Of a DNA stretch of 64,000 nt, positions 9,701 to 20,652 are shown in pieces. The position numbers and the translations under genes were made by a program. The notes below the pieces were generated by a model, which saw nothing but the letters and a program-made list of their open reading frames with translations, was not told the DNA's origin and searched no databases. Source of the stretch: Muricea muricata (Eukaryota; Cnidaria; Anthozoa; Malacalcyonacea; Plexauridae); contig OY979726.1 of assembly GCA_963855995.1 (NCBI GenBank), forward strand, positions 7,416,701 through 7,480,700. The letters are read 5' to 3'. Within the stretch, counting starts at the first letter, position 1; each line of letters opens with the position of its first letter.

Positions 9701-10327
9701 CCAATTTCGATTTAGAAGCTGTTTCCTAGGTCCACGATTGCAATATATCATTGGGCTCAACTCGTTCATTTTAGCACTCAAAACATCATTTTAAGCTCTA
9801 AAACGTCGCCGTGATCGATTTGTGACGGCAATTATTGTTGGAAGTCCGAGCATTTTTTTACGCTCAAATCGCTTCGAGAACGCCTAAAACGCGATTTTGA
9901 TTATTGTAAGAGCGTTTCTTTTCAGTCTCAATGCACGTTGTAGGTTTCTAATTTCAACATGCTATTTTGCTGATGTCGATAGTTTGAGCGCCGAAAACAT
10001 GATTTCGGACATGCTAAGTTCTCCAATTTCGATTTAGAAGCTGTCTTTTACATACGCGATTTCAATATATCATTGGGCTCAACTCGTTCATTTTAGCACT
10101 CAAAACATCATTTTAAGCTCTAAAACGTCGCCGTGATCGATTTAAGACGGATATTTTTAGTTTGCAGTCTGAGCATGTTTTTACGCTCAAATCGCTTCGA
10201 GAACGCCTAAAACGCGATTTTGATGATTGTAAGAGCGTTTCTTTTCAGTGTCAAAGCATGTTGTAGGTTTCTCATTTCAACATGCTATTTTGCTGATGTC
10301 GATAGTTTGAGCGCCGAAAACGTGATT
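6778..10327 (+). repeat. 12-monomer HOR, 3873 bp, copy 2 (incomplete)
   Basis: It repeats copy 1 at an offset of 3873 bp, hybrids included, up to about 10065. There the E monomer switches to C-type sequence. I noticed only about five single-base differences, for example at 7241 (GAAACGG for GAGACGG), near 7842 (CACTAAAAAC for CACTCAAAAC), near 8508 (CTCAAAAACG for CTCTAAAACG), 4839-4841 against 8712-8714 and 5217 against 9090. Identity is therefore above 99 percent. Confidence 0.88.
10005..10327 (+). repeat. Hybrid monomer E/C at an HOR boundary
   Basis: It starts like E (TCGGACATGC, TTTTACATACGCGATTTC) but changes at the CAATATATCATTG stretch (about 10060-10075) to GGGCTCAACTCGTTCATTTT and then C-type TTTAAGACGG and GTGTCAAAGC. 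This is where the first 12-mer HOR ends and the second begins, so it marks a recombination join. Confidence 0.8.
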
Positions 10328-13300
10328 GCGGACTTGCTAAGTTCTCCAATTTCGATTTAGAAGCTGTTTCCTAGGTCCACGATTGCAATATATCATTGGG
10401 CTCAACTCGTTCATTTTAGCACTCAAAACATCATTTTAAGCTCTAAAACGTCGCCGTGATCGATTTAAGACGGATATTTTTAGTTTGCAGTCTGAGCATG
10501 TTTTTACGCTCAAATCGCTTCGAGAACGCCTAAAACGCGATTTTGATGATTGTAAGAGCGTTTCTTTTCAGTGTCAAAGCATGTTGTAGGTTTCTCATTT
10601 CAACATGCTATTTTGCTGATGTCGATAGTTTGAGCGCCGAAAACGTGATTGCGGACTTGCTAAGTTCTCCAATTTCGATTTAGAAGCTGTTTCCTAGGTC
10701 CACGATTGCAATATATCATTGGGCTCAACTCGTTCATTTTAGCACTCAAAACATCATTTTAAGCTCTAAAACGTCGCCGTGATCGATTTGAGACGGCAAT
10801 TATTGTTGGAAGTCCGAGCATTTTTTTACGCTCAAATCGCTTCGAGAACGCCTAAAACGCGATTTTGATTATTGTAAGAGCGTTTCTTTTCAGTCTCAAT
10901 GCACGTTGTAGGTTTCTAATTTCAACATGCTATTTTGCTGATGTCGATAGTTTGAGCGCCGAAAACATGATTTCGGACATGCTAAGTTCTCCAATTTCGA
11001 TTTAGAAGCTGTCTTTTACATACGCGATTTCAATATATCATTGTGCTCAACTCGTTCTTTTTAGCACTCAAAACATCATTTTAAGCTCTAAAACGTCGCC
11101 GTGATCGATTTGAGACGGATATTTTTAGTTTGCAGTCTGAGCATGTTTTTACGCTCAAATCGCTTCGAAAACGCCTAAAACGCGAATTTGATGATTGTAA
11201 GAACGTTTCTTTTCAGTCTCAAAGCATGTTGTAGGTTTCTCATTTCAACATGCTATTTTGCTGATGTCGATAGTTTGAGCGCCGAAAACGTGATTGCGGA
11301 CTTGCTAAGTTCTCCAATTTCGATTTAGAAGCTGTCTTTTAGGTCCACGATTGCAATATATCATTGGGCTCAACTCGTTCATTTTAGCACTCAAAACATC
11401 ATTTTAAGCTCTAAAACGTCGCCGTGATCGATTTGAGAAGGCAATTATTGTTGGCAGTCCGAGCATTTTTTTACTATCAAATCCCTTCGAGAACGCCTAA
11501 AACGCGATTTTGATTATTGTAAGAGCGTTTCTTTTCAGTCTCAATGCACGTTGTAGGTTTCTAATTTCAACATGCTATTTTGCTGATGTCGATAGTTTGA
11601 GCGCCGAAAACATGATTGCGGACATGCTAAGTTCTCCAATTTCGATTTAGAAGCTGTCTTTTAGAAACGCAATTTCAATATATCATTGTGCTCAACTCGT
11701 TCTTTTTAGCACTCAAAACATCATTTTAAGCTCTAAAACGTCGCCGTGATCGATTTGAGACGGATATTTTTAGTTTGCAGTCTGAGCATGTTTTTACGCT
11801 CAAATCGCTTCCAGAACGCCTAAAACGCGATTTTGATGATTGTAAGAACGTTTCTTTTCAGTCTCAAAGCATGTTGTAGGTTTCTCATTTCAACATGCTA
11901 TTTTACTGATGTCGATAGTTTGAGCGCCGAAAACGTGATTGCGGACTTGCTAAGTTCTCCAATTTCGATTTAGAAGCTGTCTTTTAGGTCCGCGCTTGCA
12001 ATATATCATTGGGCTCAACTCGTCCATTTTAGCACTCAAAACATCATTTTAAGCTCTAAAACGTCGCCGTGATCGATTTGAGACGGCAATTTTTAGTTGG
12101 CAGTCCGAGCATGTTTTTACGCTCAAATCGCTTCCAGAACGCCTAAAACGCGATTTTGATGATTGTAAGAACGTTTCTTTTCAGTCTCAAAGCATGTTGT
12201 AGGTTTCTCATTTCAACATGCTATTTTACTGATGTCGATAGTTTGAGCGCCGAAAACGTGATTGCGGACTTGCTAAGTTCTCCAATTTCGATTTAGAAGC
12301 TGTCTTTTAGGTCCGCGCTTGCAATATATCATTGGGCTCAACTCGTTCATTTTAGCACTCAAAACATCATTTTAAGCTCTAAAACGTCGCCGTGATCGAT
12401 TTGAGACGGATATTTTTAGTTTGCAGTCCGAGCATGTTTTTACGCTCAAATCGCTTCGAAAACGCCTAAAACGCGATTTTGATGATTGTAAGAACGTTTC
12501 TTTTCAGTCTCAAAGCATGTTGTAGGTTTCTCATTTCAACATGCTATTTTGCTGATGTCGATAGTTTGAGCGCCGAAAACGTGATTGCGGACTTGCTAAG
12601 TTCTCCAATTTCGATTTAGAAGCTGTCTTTTAGGTCCACGATTGCAATATATCATTGGGCTCAACTCGTTCATTTTAGCACTCAAAACATGATTTTAAGC
12701 TCTAAAACGTCGCCGTGATCGATTTGAGAAGGCAATTATTGTTGGCAGTCCCAGCATTTTTTGACTATCAAATCCCTTCGAGAACGCCTAAAACGCGATT
12801 TTGATTATTGTAAGAGCGTTTCTTTTCAGTCTCAATGCACGTTGTAGGTTTCTAATTTCAACATGCTATTTTGCTGATGTCGATAGTTTGAGCGCCGAAA
12901 ACATGATTGCGGACATGCTAAGTTCTCCAATTTCGATTTAGAAGCTGTCTTTTAGATACGCAATTTCAATATATCATTGTGCTCAACTCGTTCTTTTTAG
13001 CACTCAAAACATCATTTTAAGCTCTAAAACGTCGCCGTGATCGATTTGAGACGGATATTTTTAGTTTGCAGTCTGAGCATGTTTTTACGCTCAAATCGCT
13101 TCCAGAACGCCTAAAACGCGATTTTGATGATTGTAAGAACGTTTCTTTTCAGTCTCAAAGCATGTTGTAGGTTTCTAATTTCAACATGCTATTTTGCTGA
13201 TGTCGATAGTTTGAGCGCCGAAAACATGATTGCGGACATGCTAAGTTCTCCAATTTCGATTTAGAAGCTGTCTTTTAGATACGCAATTTCAATATATCAT

Positions 13301-14200
13301 TGTGCTCAACTCGTTCTTTTTAGCACTCAAAACATCATTTTAAGCTCTAAAACGTCGCCGTGATCGATTTGAGACGGATATTTTTAGTTTGCAGTCTGAG
13401 CATGTTTTTACGCTCAAATCGCTTCTAGAACGCCTAAAACGCGATTTTGATGATTGTAAGAACGTTTTTTTTCAGTCTCAAAGCATGTTGTAGGTTTCTC
13501 ATTTCAACATGCTATTTTACTGATGTCGATAGTTTGAGCGCCGAAAACGTGATTGCGGACTTGCTAAGTTCTCGAATTTCGATTTAGAAGCTGTCTTTTA
13601 GGTCCGCGCTTGCAATATATCATTGGGCTCAACTCGTTCATTTTAGCACTCAAAACATCATTTTAAGCTCTAAAACGTCGCCGTGATCGATTTGTGACGG
13701 ATATTTTTAGTTTGCAGTCCGAGCATGTTTTTACGCTCAAATCAATTCCAGAACGCCTAAAACGCGATTTTGATGATTATAAGAACGTTTCTTTTCAGTC
13801 TCAAAGCATGTTGTAGGTTTCTCATTTCAACATGCTATTTTACTGATGTCGATAGTTTGAGCGCCAAAAACGTGATTGCGGACTTGCTAAGTTTTCCATT
13901 TTCGATTTAGAAGCTGTCTTTTAGGTCCACGATTGCAATATATCATTGGGCTCAACTCGTCCATTTTAGCACTCAAAACATCATTTTAAGCTCTAAAACG
14001 TCGCCGTGATCGATTTGAGACGGCAATTTTTAGTTGGCAGTCCGAGCATGTTTTTACGCTCAAATCGCTTCCAGAACGCCTAAAACGCGATTTTGATGAT
14101 TGTAAGAACGTTTCTTTTCAGTCTCAAAGCATGTTGTAGGTTTCTCATTTCAACATGCTATTTTACTGATGTCGATAGTTTGAGCGCCGAAAACGTGATT
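10328..14200 (+). repeat. Second, distinct 12-monomer HOR, 3873 bp, copy 1
   Basis: Monomer order is D/C, D, E, A, B, G, H, A, B, B, I, J. G has CGTCCATTTT and GAGACGGCAATTTTTAG. H has GTCCGAGCATG with CTTCGAAAACG. I has TTTGTGACGG with TCAATTCCAG. J has GTTTTCCATTTTCG. Several B, G, I and J monomers share ATTTTACTGATG where the first HOR has ATTTTGCTGATG. One A copy reads CAGTCCCAGC and a TTTTTTGACTATC near 12750. The unit repeats next door at exactly 3873 bp. Confidence 0.88.
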
Positions 14201-17200
14201 GCGGACTTGCTAAGTTCTCCAATTTCGATTTAGAAGCTGTTTCCTAGGTCCACGATTGCAATATATCATTGGGCTCAACTCGTTCATTTTAGCACTCAAA
14301 ACATCATTTTAAGCTCTAAAACGTCGCCGTGATCGATTTAAGACGGATATTTTTAGTTTGCAGTCTGAGCATGTTTTTACGCTCAAATCGCTTCGAGAAC
14401 GCCTAAAACGCGATTTTGATGATTGTAAGAGCGTTTCTTTTCAGTGTCAAAGCATGTTGTAGGTTTCTCATTTCAACATGCTATTTTGCTGATGTCGATA
14501 GTTTGAGCGCCGAAAACGTGATTGCGGACTTGCTAAGTTCTCCAATTTCGATTTAGAAGCTGTTTCCTAGGTCCACGATTGCAATATATCATTGGGCTCA
14601 ACTCGTTCATTTTAGCACTCAAAACATCATTTTAAGCTCTAAAACGTCGCCGTGATCGATTTGAGACGGCAATTATTGTTGGAAGTCCGAGCATTTTTTT
14701 ACGCTCAAATCGCTTCGAGAACGCCTAAAACGCGATTTTGATTATTGTAAGAGCGTTTCTTTTCAGTCTCAATGCACGTTGTAGGTTTCTAATTTCAACA
14801 TGCTATTTTGCTGATGTCGATAGTTTGAGCGCCGAAAACATGATTTCGGACATGCTAAGTTCTCCAATTTCGATTTAGAAGCTGTCTTTTACATACGCGA
14901 TTTCAATATATCATTGTGCTCAACTCGTTCTTTTTAGCACTCAAAACATCATTTTAAGCTCTAAAACGTCGCCGTGATCGATTTGAGACGGATATTTTTA
15001 GTTTGCAGTCTGAGCATGTTTTTACGCTCAAATCGCTTCGAAAACGCCTAAAACGCGAATTTGATGATTGTAAGAACGTTTCTTTTCAGTCTCAAAGCAT
15101 GTTGTAGGTTTCTCATTTCAACATGCTATTTTGCTGATGTCGATAGTTTGAGCGCCGAAAACGTGATTGCGGACTTGCTAAGTTCTCCAATTTCGATTTA
15201 GAAGCTGTCTTTTAGGTCCACGATTGCAATATATCATTGGGCTCAACTCGTTCATTTTAGCACTCAAAACATCATTTTAAGCTCTAAAACGTCGCCGTGA
15301 TCGATTTGAGAAGGCAATTATTGTTGGCAGTCCGAGCATTTTTTTACTATCAAATCCCTTCGAGAACGCCTAAAACGCGATTTTGATTATTGTAAGAGCG
15401 TTTCTTTTCAGTCTCAATGCACGTTGTAGGTTTCTAATTTCAACATGCTATTTTGCTGATGTCGATAGTTTGAGCGCCGAAAACATGATTGCGGACATGC
15501 TAAGTTCTCCAATTTCGATTTAGAAGCTGTCTTTTAGATACGCAATTTCAATATATCATTGTGCTCAACTCGTTCTTTTTAGCACTCAAAACATCATTTT
15601 AAGCTCTAAAACGTCGCCGTGATCGATTTGAGACGGATATTTTTAGTTTGCAGTCTGAGCATGTTTTTACGCTCAAATCGCTTCCAGAACGCCTAAAACG
15701 CGATTTTGATGATTGTAAGAACGTTTCTTTTCAGTCTCAAAGCATGTTGTAGGTTTCTCATTTCAACATGCTATTTTACTGATGTCGATAGTTTGAGCGC
15801 CGAAAACGTGATTGCGGACTTGCTAAGTTCTCCAATTTCGATTTAGAAGCTGTCTTTTAGGTCCGCGCTTGCAATATATCATTGGGCTCAACTCGTCCAT
15901 TTTAGCACTCAAAACATCATTTTAAGCTCTAAAACGTCGCCGTGATCGATTTGAGACGGCAATTTTTAGTTGGCAGTCCGAGCATGTTTTTACGCTCAAA
16001 TCGCTTCCAGAACGCCTAAAACGCGATTTTGATGATTGTAAGAACGTTTCTTTTCAGTCTCAAAGCATGTTGTAGGTTTCTCATTTCAACATGCTATTTT
16101 ACTGATGTCGATAGTTTGAGCGCCGAAAACGTGATTGCGGACTTGCTAAGTTCTCCAATTTCGATTTAGAAGCTGTCTTTTAGGTCCGCGCTTGCAATAT
16201 ATCATTGGGCTCAACTCGTTCATTTTAGCACTCAAAACATCATTTTAAGCTCTAAAACGTCGCCGTGATCGATTTGAGACGGATATTTTTAGTTTGCAGT
16301 CCGAGCATGTTTTTACGCTCAAATCGCTTCGAAAACGCCTAAAACGCGATTTTGATGATTGTAAGAACGTTTCTTTTCAGTCTCAAAGCATGTTGTAGGT
16401 TTCTCATTTCAACATGCTATTTTGCTGATGTCGATAGTTTGAGCGCCGAAAACGTGATTGCGGACTTGCTAAGTTCTCCAATTTCGATTTAGAAGCTGTC
16501 TTTTAGGTCCACGATTGCAATATATCATTGGGCTCAACTCGTTCATTTTAGCACTCAAAACATGATTTTAAGCTCTAAAACGTCGCCGTGATCGATTTGA
16601 GAAGGCAATTATTGTTGGCAGTCCCAGCATTTTTTGACTATCAAATCCCTTCGAGAACGCCTAAAACGCGATTTTGATTATTGTAAGAGCGTTTCTTTTC
16701 AGTCTCAATGCACGTTGTAGGTTTCTAATTTCAACATGCTATTTTGCTGATGTCGATAGTTTGAGCGCCGAAAACATGATTGCGGACATGCTAAGTTCTC
16801 CAATTTCGATTTAGAAGCTGTCTTTTAGATACGCAATTTCAATATATCATTGTGCTCAACTCGTTCTTTTTAGCACTCAAAACATCATTTTAAGCTCTAA
16901 AACGTCGCCGTGATCGATTTGAGACGGATATTTTTAGTTTGCAGTCTGAGCATGTTTTTACGCTCAAATCGCTTCCAGAACGCCTAAAACGCGATTTTGA
17001 TGATTGTAAGAACGTTTCTTTTCAGTCTCAAAGCATGTTGTAGGTTTCTAATTTCAACATGCTATTTTGCTGATGTCGATAGTTTGAGCGCCGAAAACAT
17101 GATTGCGGACATGCTAAGTTCTCCAATTTCGATTTAGAAGCTGTCTTTTAGATACGCAATTTCAATATATCATTGTGCTCAACTCGTTCTTTTTAGCACT

Positions 17201-18073
17201 CAAAACATCATTTTAAGCTCTAAAACGTCGCCGTGATCGATTTGAGACGGATATTTTTAGTTTGCAGTCTGAGCATGTTTTTACGCTCAAATCGCTTCTA
17301 GAACGCCTAAAACGCGATTTTGATGATTGTAAGAACGTTTTTTTTCAGTCTCAAAGCATGTTGTAGGTTTCTCATTTCAACATGCTATTTTACTGATGTC
17401 GATAGTTTGAGCGCCGAAAACGTGATTGCGGACTTGCTAAGTTCTCGAATTTCGATTTAGAAGCTGTCTTTTAGGTCCGCGCTTGCAATATATCATTGGG
17501 CTCAACTCGTTCATTTTAGCACTCAAAACATCATTTTAAGCTCTAAAACGTCGCCGTGATCGATTTGTGACGGATATTTTTAGTTTGCAGTCCGAGCATG
17601 TTTTTACGCTCAAATCAATTCCAGAACGCCTAAAACGCGATTTTGATGATTATAAGAACGTTTCTTTTCAGTCTCAAAGCATGTTGTAGGTTTCTCATTT
17701 CAACATGCTATTTTACTGATGTCGATAGTTTGAGCGCCGAAAACGTGATTGCGGACTTGCTAAGTTTTCCATTTTCGATTTAGAAGCTGTCTTTTAGGTC
17801 CACGATTGCAATATATCATTGGGCTCAACTCGTCCATTTTAGCACTCAAAACATCATTTTAAGCTCTAAAACGTCGCCGTGATCGATTTGAGACGGCAAT
17901 TTTTAGTTGGCAGTCCGAGCATGTTTTTACGCTCAAATCGCTTCCAGAACGCCTAAAACGCGATTTTGATGATTGTAAGAACGTTTCTTTTCAGTCTCAA
18001 AGCATGTTGTAGGTTTCTCATTTCAACATGCTATTTTACTGATGTCGATAGTTTGAGCGCCGAAAACGTGATT
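14201..18073 (+). repeat. Second 12-monomer HOR, copy 2
   Basis: It follows copy 1 with a constant 3873-bp offset. Private marks such as the CAGTCCCAGC A monomer (near 16622), GCTTCTAGAACG (near 17295) and GTTCTCGAATTT (near 17443) are found in both copies. Differences noticed: 11666 is A where 15539 is T, and 13866 is A where 17739 is G. The left edge is set by the D/C monomer, the right edge by entry into the 18074 block. Confidence 0.88.
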
Positions 18074-20330
18074 GCGGACTTGCTAAGTTCTCCAATTTCG
18101 ATTTAGAAGCTGTCTTTTAGGTCCGCGCTTGCAATATATCATTGGGCTCAACTCGTTCATTTTAGCACTCAAAACATCATTTTAAGCTCTAAAACGTCGC
18201 CGTGATCGATTTGTGACGGATATTTTTAGTTTGCAGTCCGAGCATGTTTTTACGCTCAAATCAATTCCAGAACGCCTAAAACGCGATTTTGACGATTGTA
18301 AGAACGTTTCTTTTCAGTCTCAAAGCATGTTGTAGGTTTCTCATTTCAACATGCTATTTTACTGATGTCGATAGTTTGAGCGCCGAAAACGTGATTGCGG
18401 ACTTGCTAAGTTTTCCATTTTCGATTTAGAAGCTGTCTTTTAGGTCCACGATTGCAATATATCATTGGGCTCAACTCGTCCATTTTAGCACTCAAAACAT
18501 CATTTTAAGCTCTAAAACGTCGCCGTGATCGATTTGAGAAGGCAATTATTGTTGGCAGTCCGAGCATTTTTTTACTATCAAATCCCTTCGAGAACGCCTA
18601 AAACGCGATTTTGATTATTGTAAGAGCGTTTCTTTTCAGTCTCAATGCACGTTGTAGGTTTCTAATTTCAACATGCTATTTTGCTGATGTCGATAGTTTG
18701 AGCGCCGAAAACATGATTGCGGACATGCTAAGTTCTACAATTTCGATTTAGAAGCTGTCTTTTAGATACGCGATTGCTATATATCATTGTGCTCAACTCG
18801 TTCTTTTTAGCACTCAAAACATCATTTTAAGCTCTAAAACGTCGCCGTGATCGATTTGAGACGGATATTTTTAGTTTGGAGTCTGAGCATGTTTTTACGC
18901 TCAAATCGCTTCGAGAACGCCTAAAACGCGACTTTGATGATTGTAAGAGCGTTTCTTTTCAGTGTCAAAGCATGTTGTAGGTTTCTCATTTCAACATGCT
19001 ATTTTGCTGATGTCGATAGTTTGAGCACCGAAAACGTGATTGCGGACTTGCTAAGTTCTCCAATTTCGATTTAGAAGCTGTCTTTTAGGTCCGCGATTGC
19101 AATATATCATTGGGCTCAACTCGTTCATTTTAGCACTCAAAACATCATTTTAAGCTCTAAAACGTCGCTGTGATTTATTTGAGACGGCAATTTTTAGTTG
19201 GCAGTCCGAGCATGTTTTTACGCTCAAATCGCTTAGAGAACGCCTAAAACGCGATTTTGATGATTGTAAGAGCGTTTTTTTTCAGTGTCAATGCATGTTG
19301 TAGGTTTCTCATTTCAACATGCTATTTTGCTGATGTCGATAGTTTGAGCGCCTTAAACGTGATTACGGACTTGCTAAGTTCTCCAATTTCGATTTAGAAG
19401 CTGTCTTTTAGGTCCACGATTGCAATATATCATTGGGCTTAACTCGTTTATTTTAGCACCCAAAACATCATTTTAAGCTCTAAAACGTCGCCGTGATCGA
19501 TTTTAGACGGCAATTATTGTTGGAAGTCCGAGCATTTTTTTACGCTCAAATCGCTTCGAGAACGCCTAAAACGCGATTTTGATTATTGTAAGAGCGTTTC
19601 TTTTCAGTCTCAATGCACGTTGTAGGTTTCTAATTTCAACATGTTATTTCTGATGTCGATAGTTTGAGCGCCGAAAACATCATTGCGGACATGCTAAGTT
19701 CTCCAATTTCGATTTAGAAGCTGTCTTTTAGATACGCGATTTCAATATATCATTGTGCTCAACTCGTTCTTATTAGCACTCAAAACATCATTTTAAGATC
19801 TAAAACGTCGCCGTGATCGATTTGAGACGGATATTTTTAGTTTGGAGTCTGAGCATGTTTTTACGCTCAAATCGCTTCGAGAACGCCTAAAACGCGACTT
19901 TGATGATTGTAAGAGCGTTTCTTTTCAGTGTCAAAGCATGTTGTAGGTTTCTCATTTCAACATGCTATTTTGCTGATGTCGATAGTTTGAGCACCGAAAA
20001 CGTGATTGAAGACTTGCTAAGTTCTCCAATTTCGATTTAGAAGCTGTCTTTTAGGTCCGCGATTGCAATATATCATTGGGCTCAACTCGTTCATTTTAGC
20101 ACTCAAAACATCATTTTAAGCTCTAAAACGTCGCCGTGATCGATTTGAGACGGATATTTTTAGTTGACAGTCCGAGCATGTTTTTACGCTCAAATCGCTT
20201 CCAGAACGCCTAAAACGCGATTTTGATGATTGTAAGAGCGTTTCTTTTCAGTGTCAATGCATGTTGTAGGTTTCTCATTTCAACATGCTATTTTGCTGAT
20301 GTCGATAGTTTGAGCGCCGAAAACGTGATT
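18074..20330 (+). repeat. Seven-monomer block of more diverged types, copy X
   Basis: Starts are at 18074, 18397, 18719, 19042, 19365, 19685 and 20008. Marks include GATTTTGACGATTG, AGTTCTACAATTTCG with GATTGCTATATATC, GTCGCTGTGATTTATTTG, GCGCCTTAAACG, CACCCAAAACATC, TTCTTATTAGC with TTTTAAGATC, GCGACTTTGATG and GATTGAAGACTTGC. The monomer at 19365 has lost 2 bp (ATGTTATTTCTGATG), making it 320 bp. The same block recurs at 41953 and 46148, where those 2 bp are present. Confidence 0.85.
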
Positions 20331-20652
20331 GCGGACTTGCTAAGTTCTCCAATTTCGATTTAGAAGCTGTCTTTTAGGTCCGCGCTTGCAATATATCATT
20401 GGGCTCAACTCGTTCATTTTAGCACTCAAAACATCATTTTAAGCTCTAAAACGTCGCCGTGATCGATTTGAGACGGATATTTTTAGTTTGCAGTCCGAGC
20501 ATTTTTTTACGCTCAAATCAATTCCAGAACGCCTAAAACGCGATTTGATGATTGTAAGAACGTTTCTTTTCAGTCTCAAAGCATGTTGTAGGTTTCTCAT
20601 TTCAACATGCTATTTTGCTGATGTCGATAGTTTGAGCCCCGAAAACGTGATT
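20331..20652 (+). repeat. K monomer, a marker variant with 1-bp deletion
   Basis: K reads ACGCGATTTGATG (three T) where other monomers read ACGCGATTTTGATG (four T). It also has CATTTTTTTACG and TCAATTCCAG, and usually GAGCCCCGAAAACG at its end, followed by an L monomer with GTTATCTAATTT. Copies begin at 20331, 23558, 29689, 32916, 44212, 48407 and 49697 (the last without the GAGCCCC and GTTATC marks). The deletion happens to open a 65-codon frame starting at TTG; I do not regard it as a gene. Confidence 0.85.
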
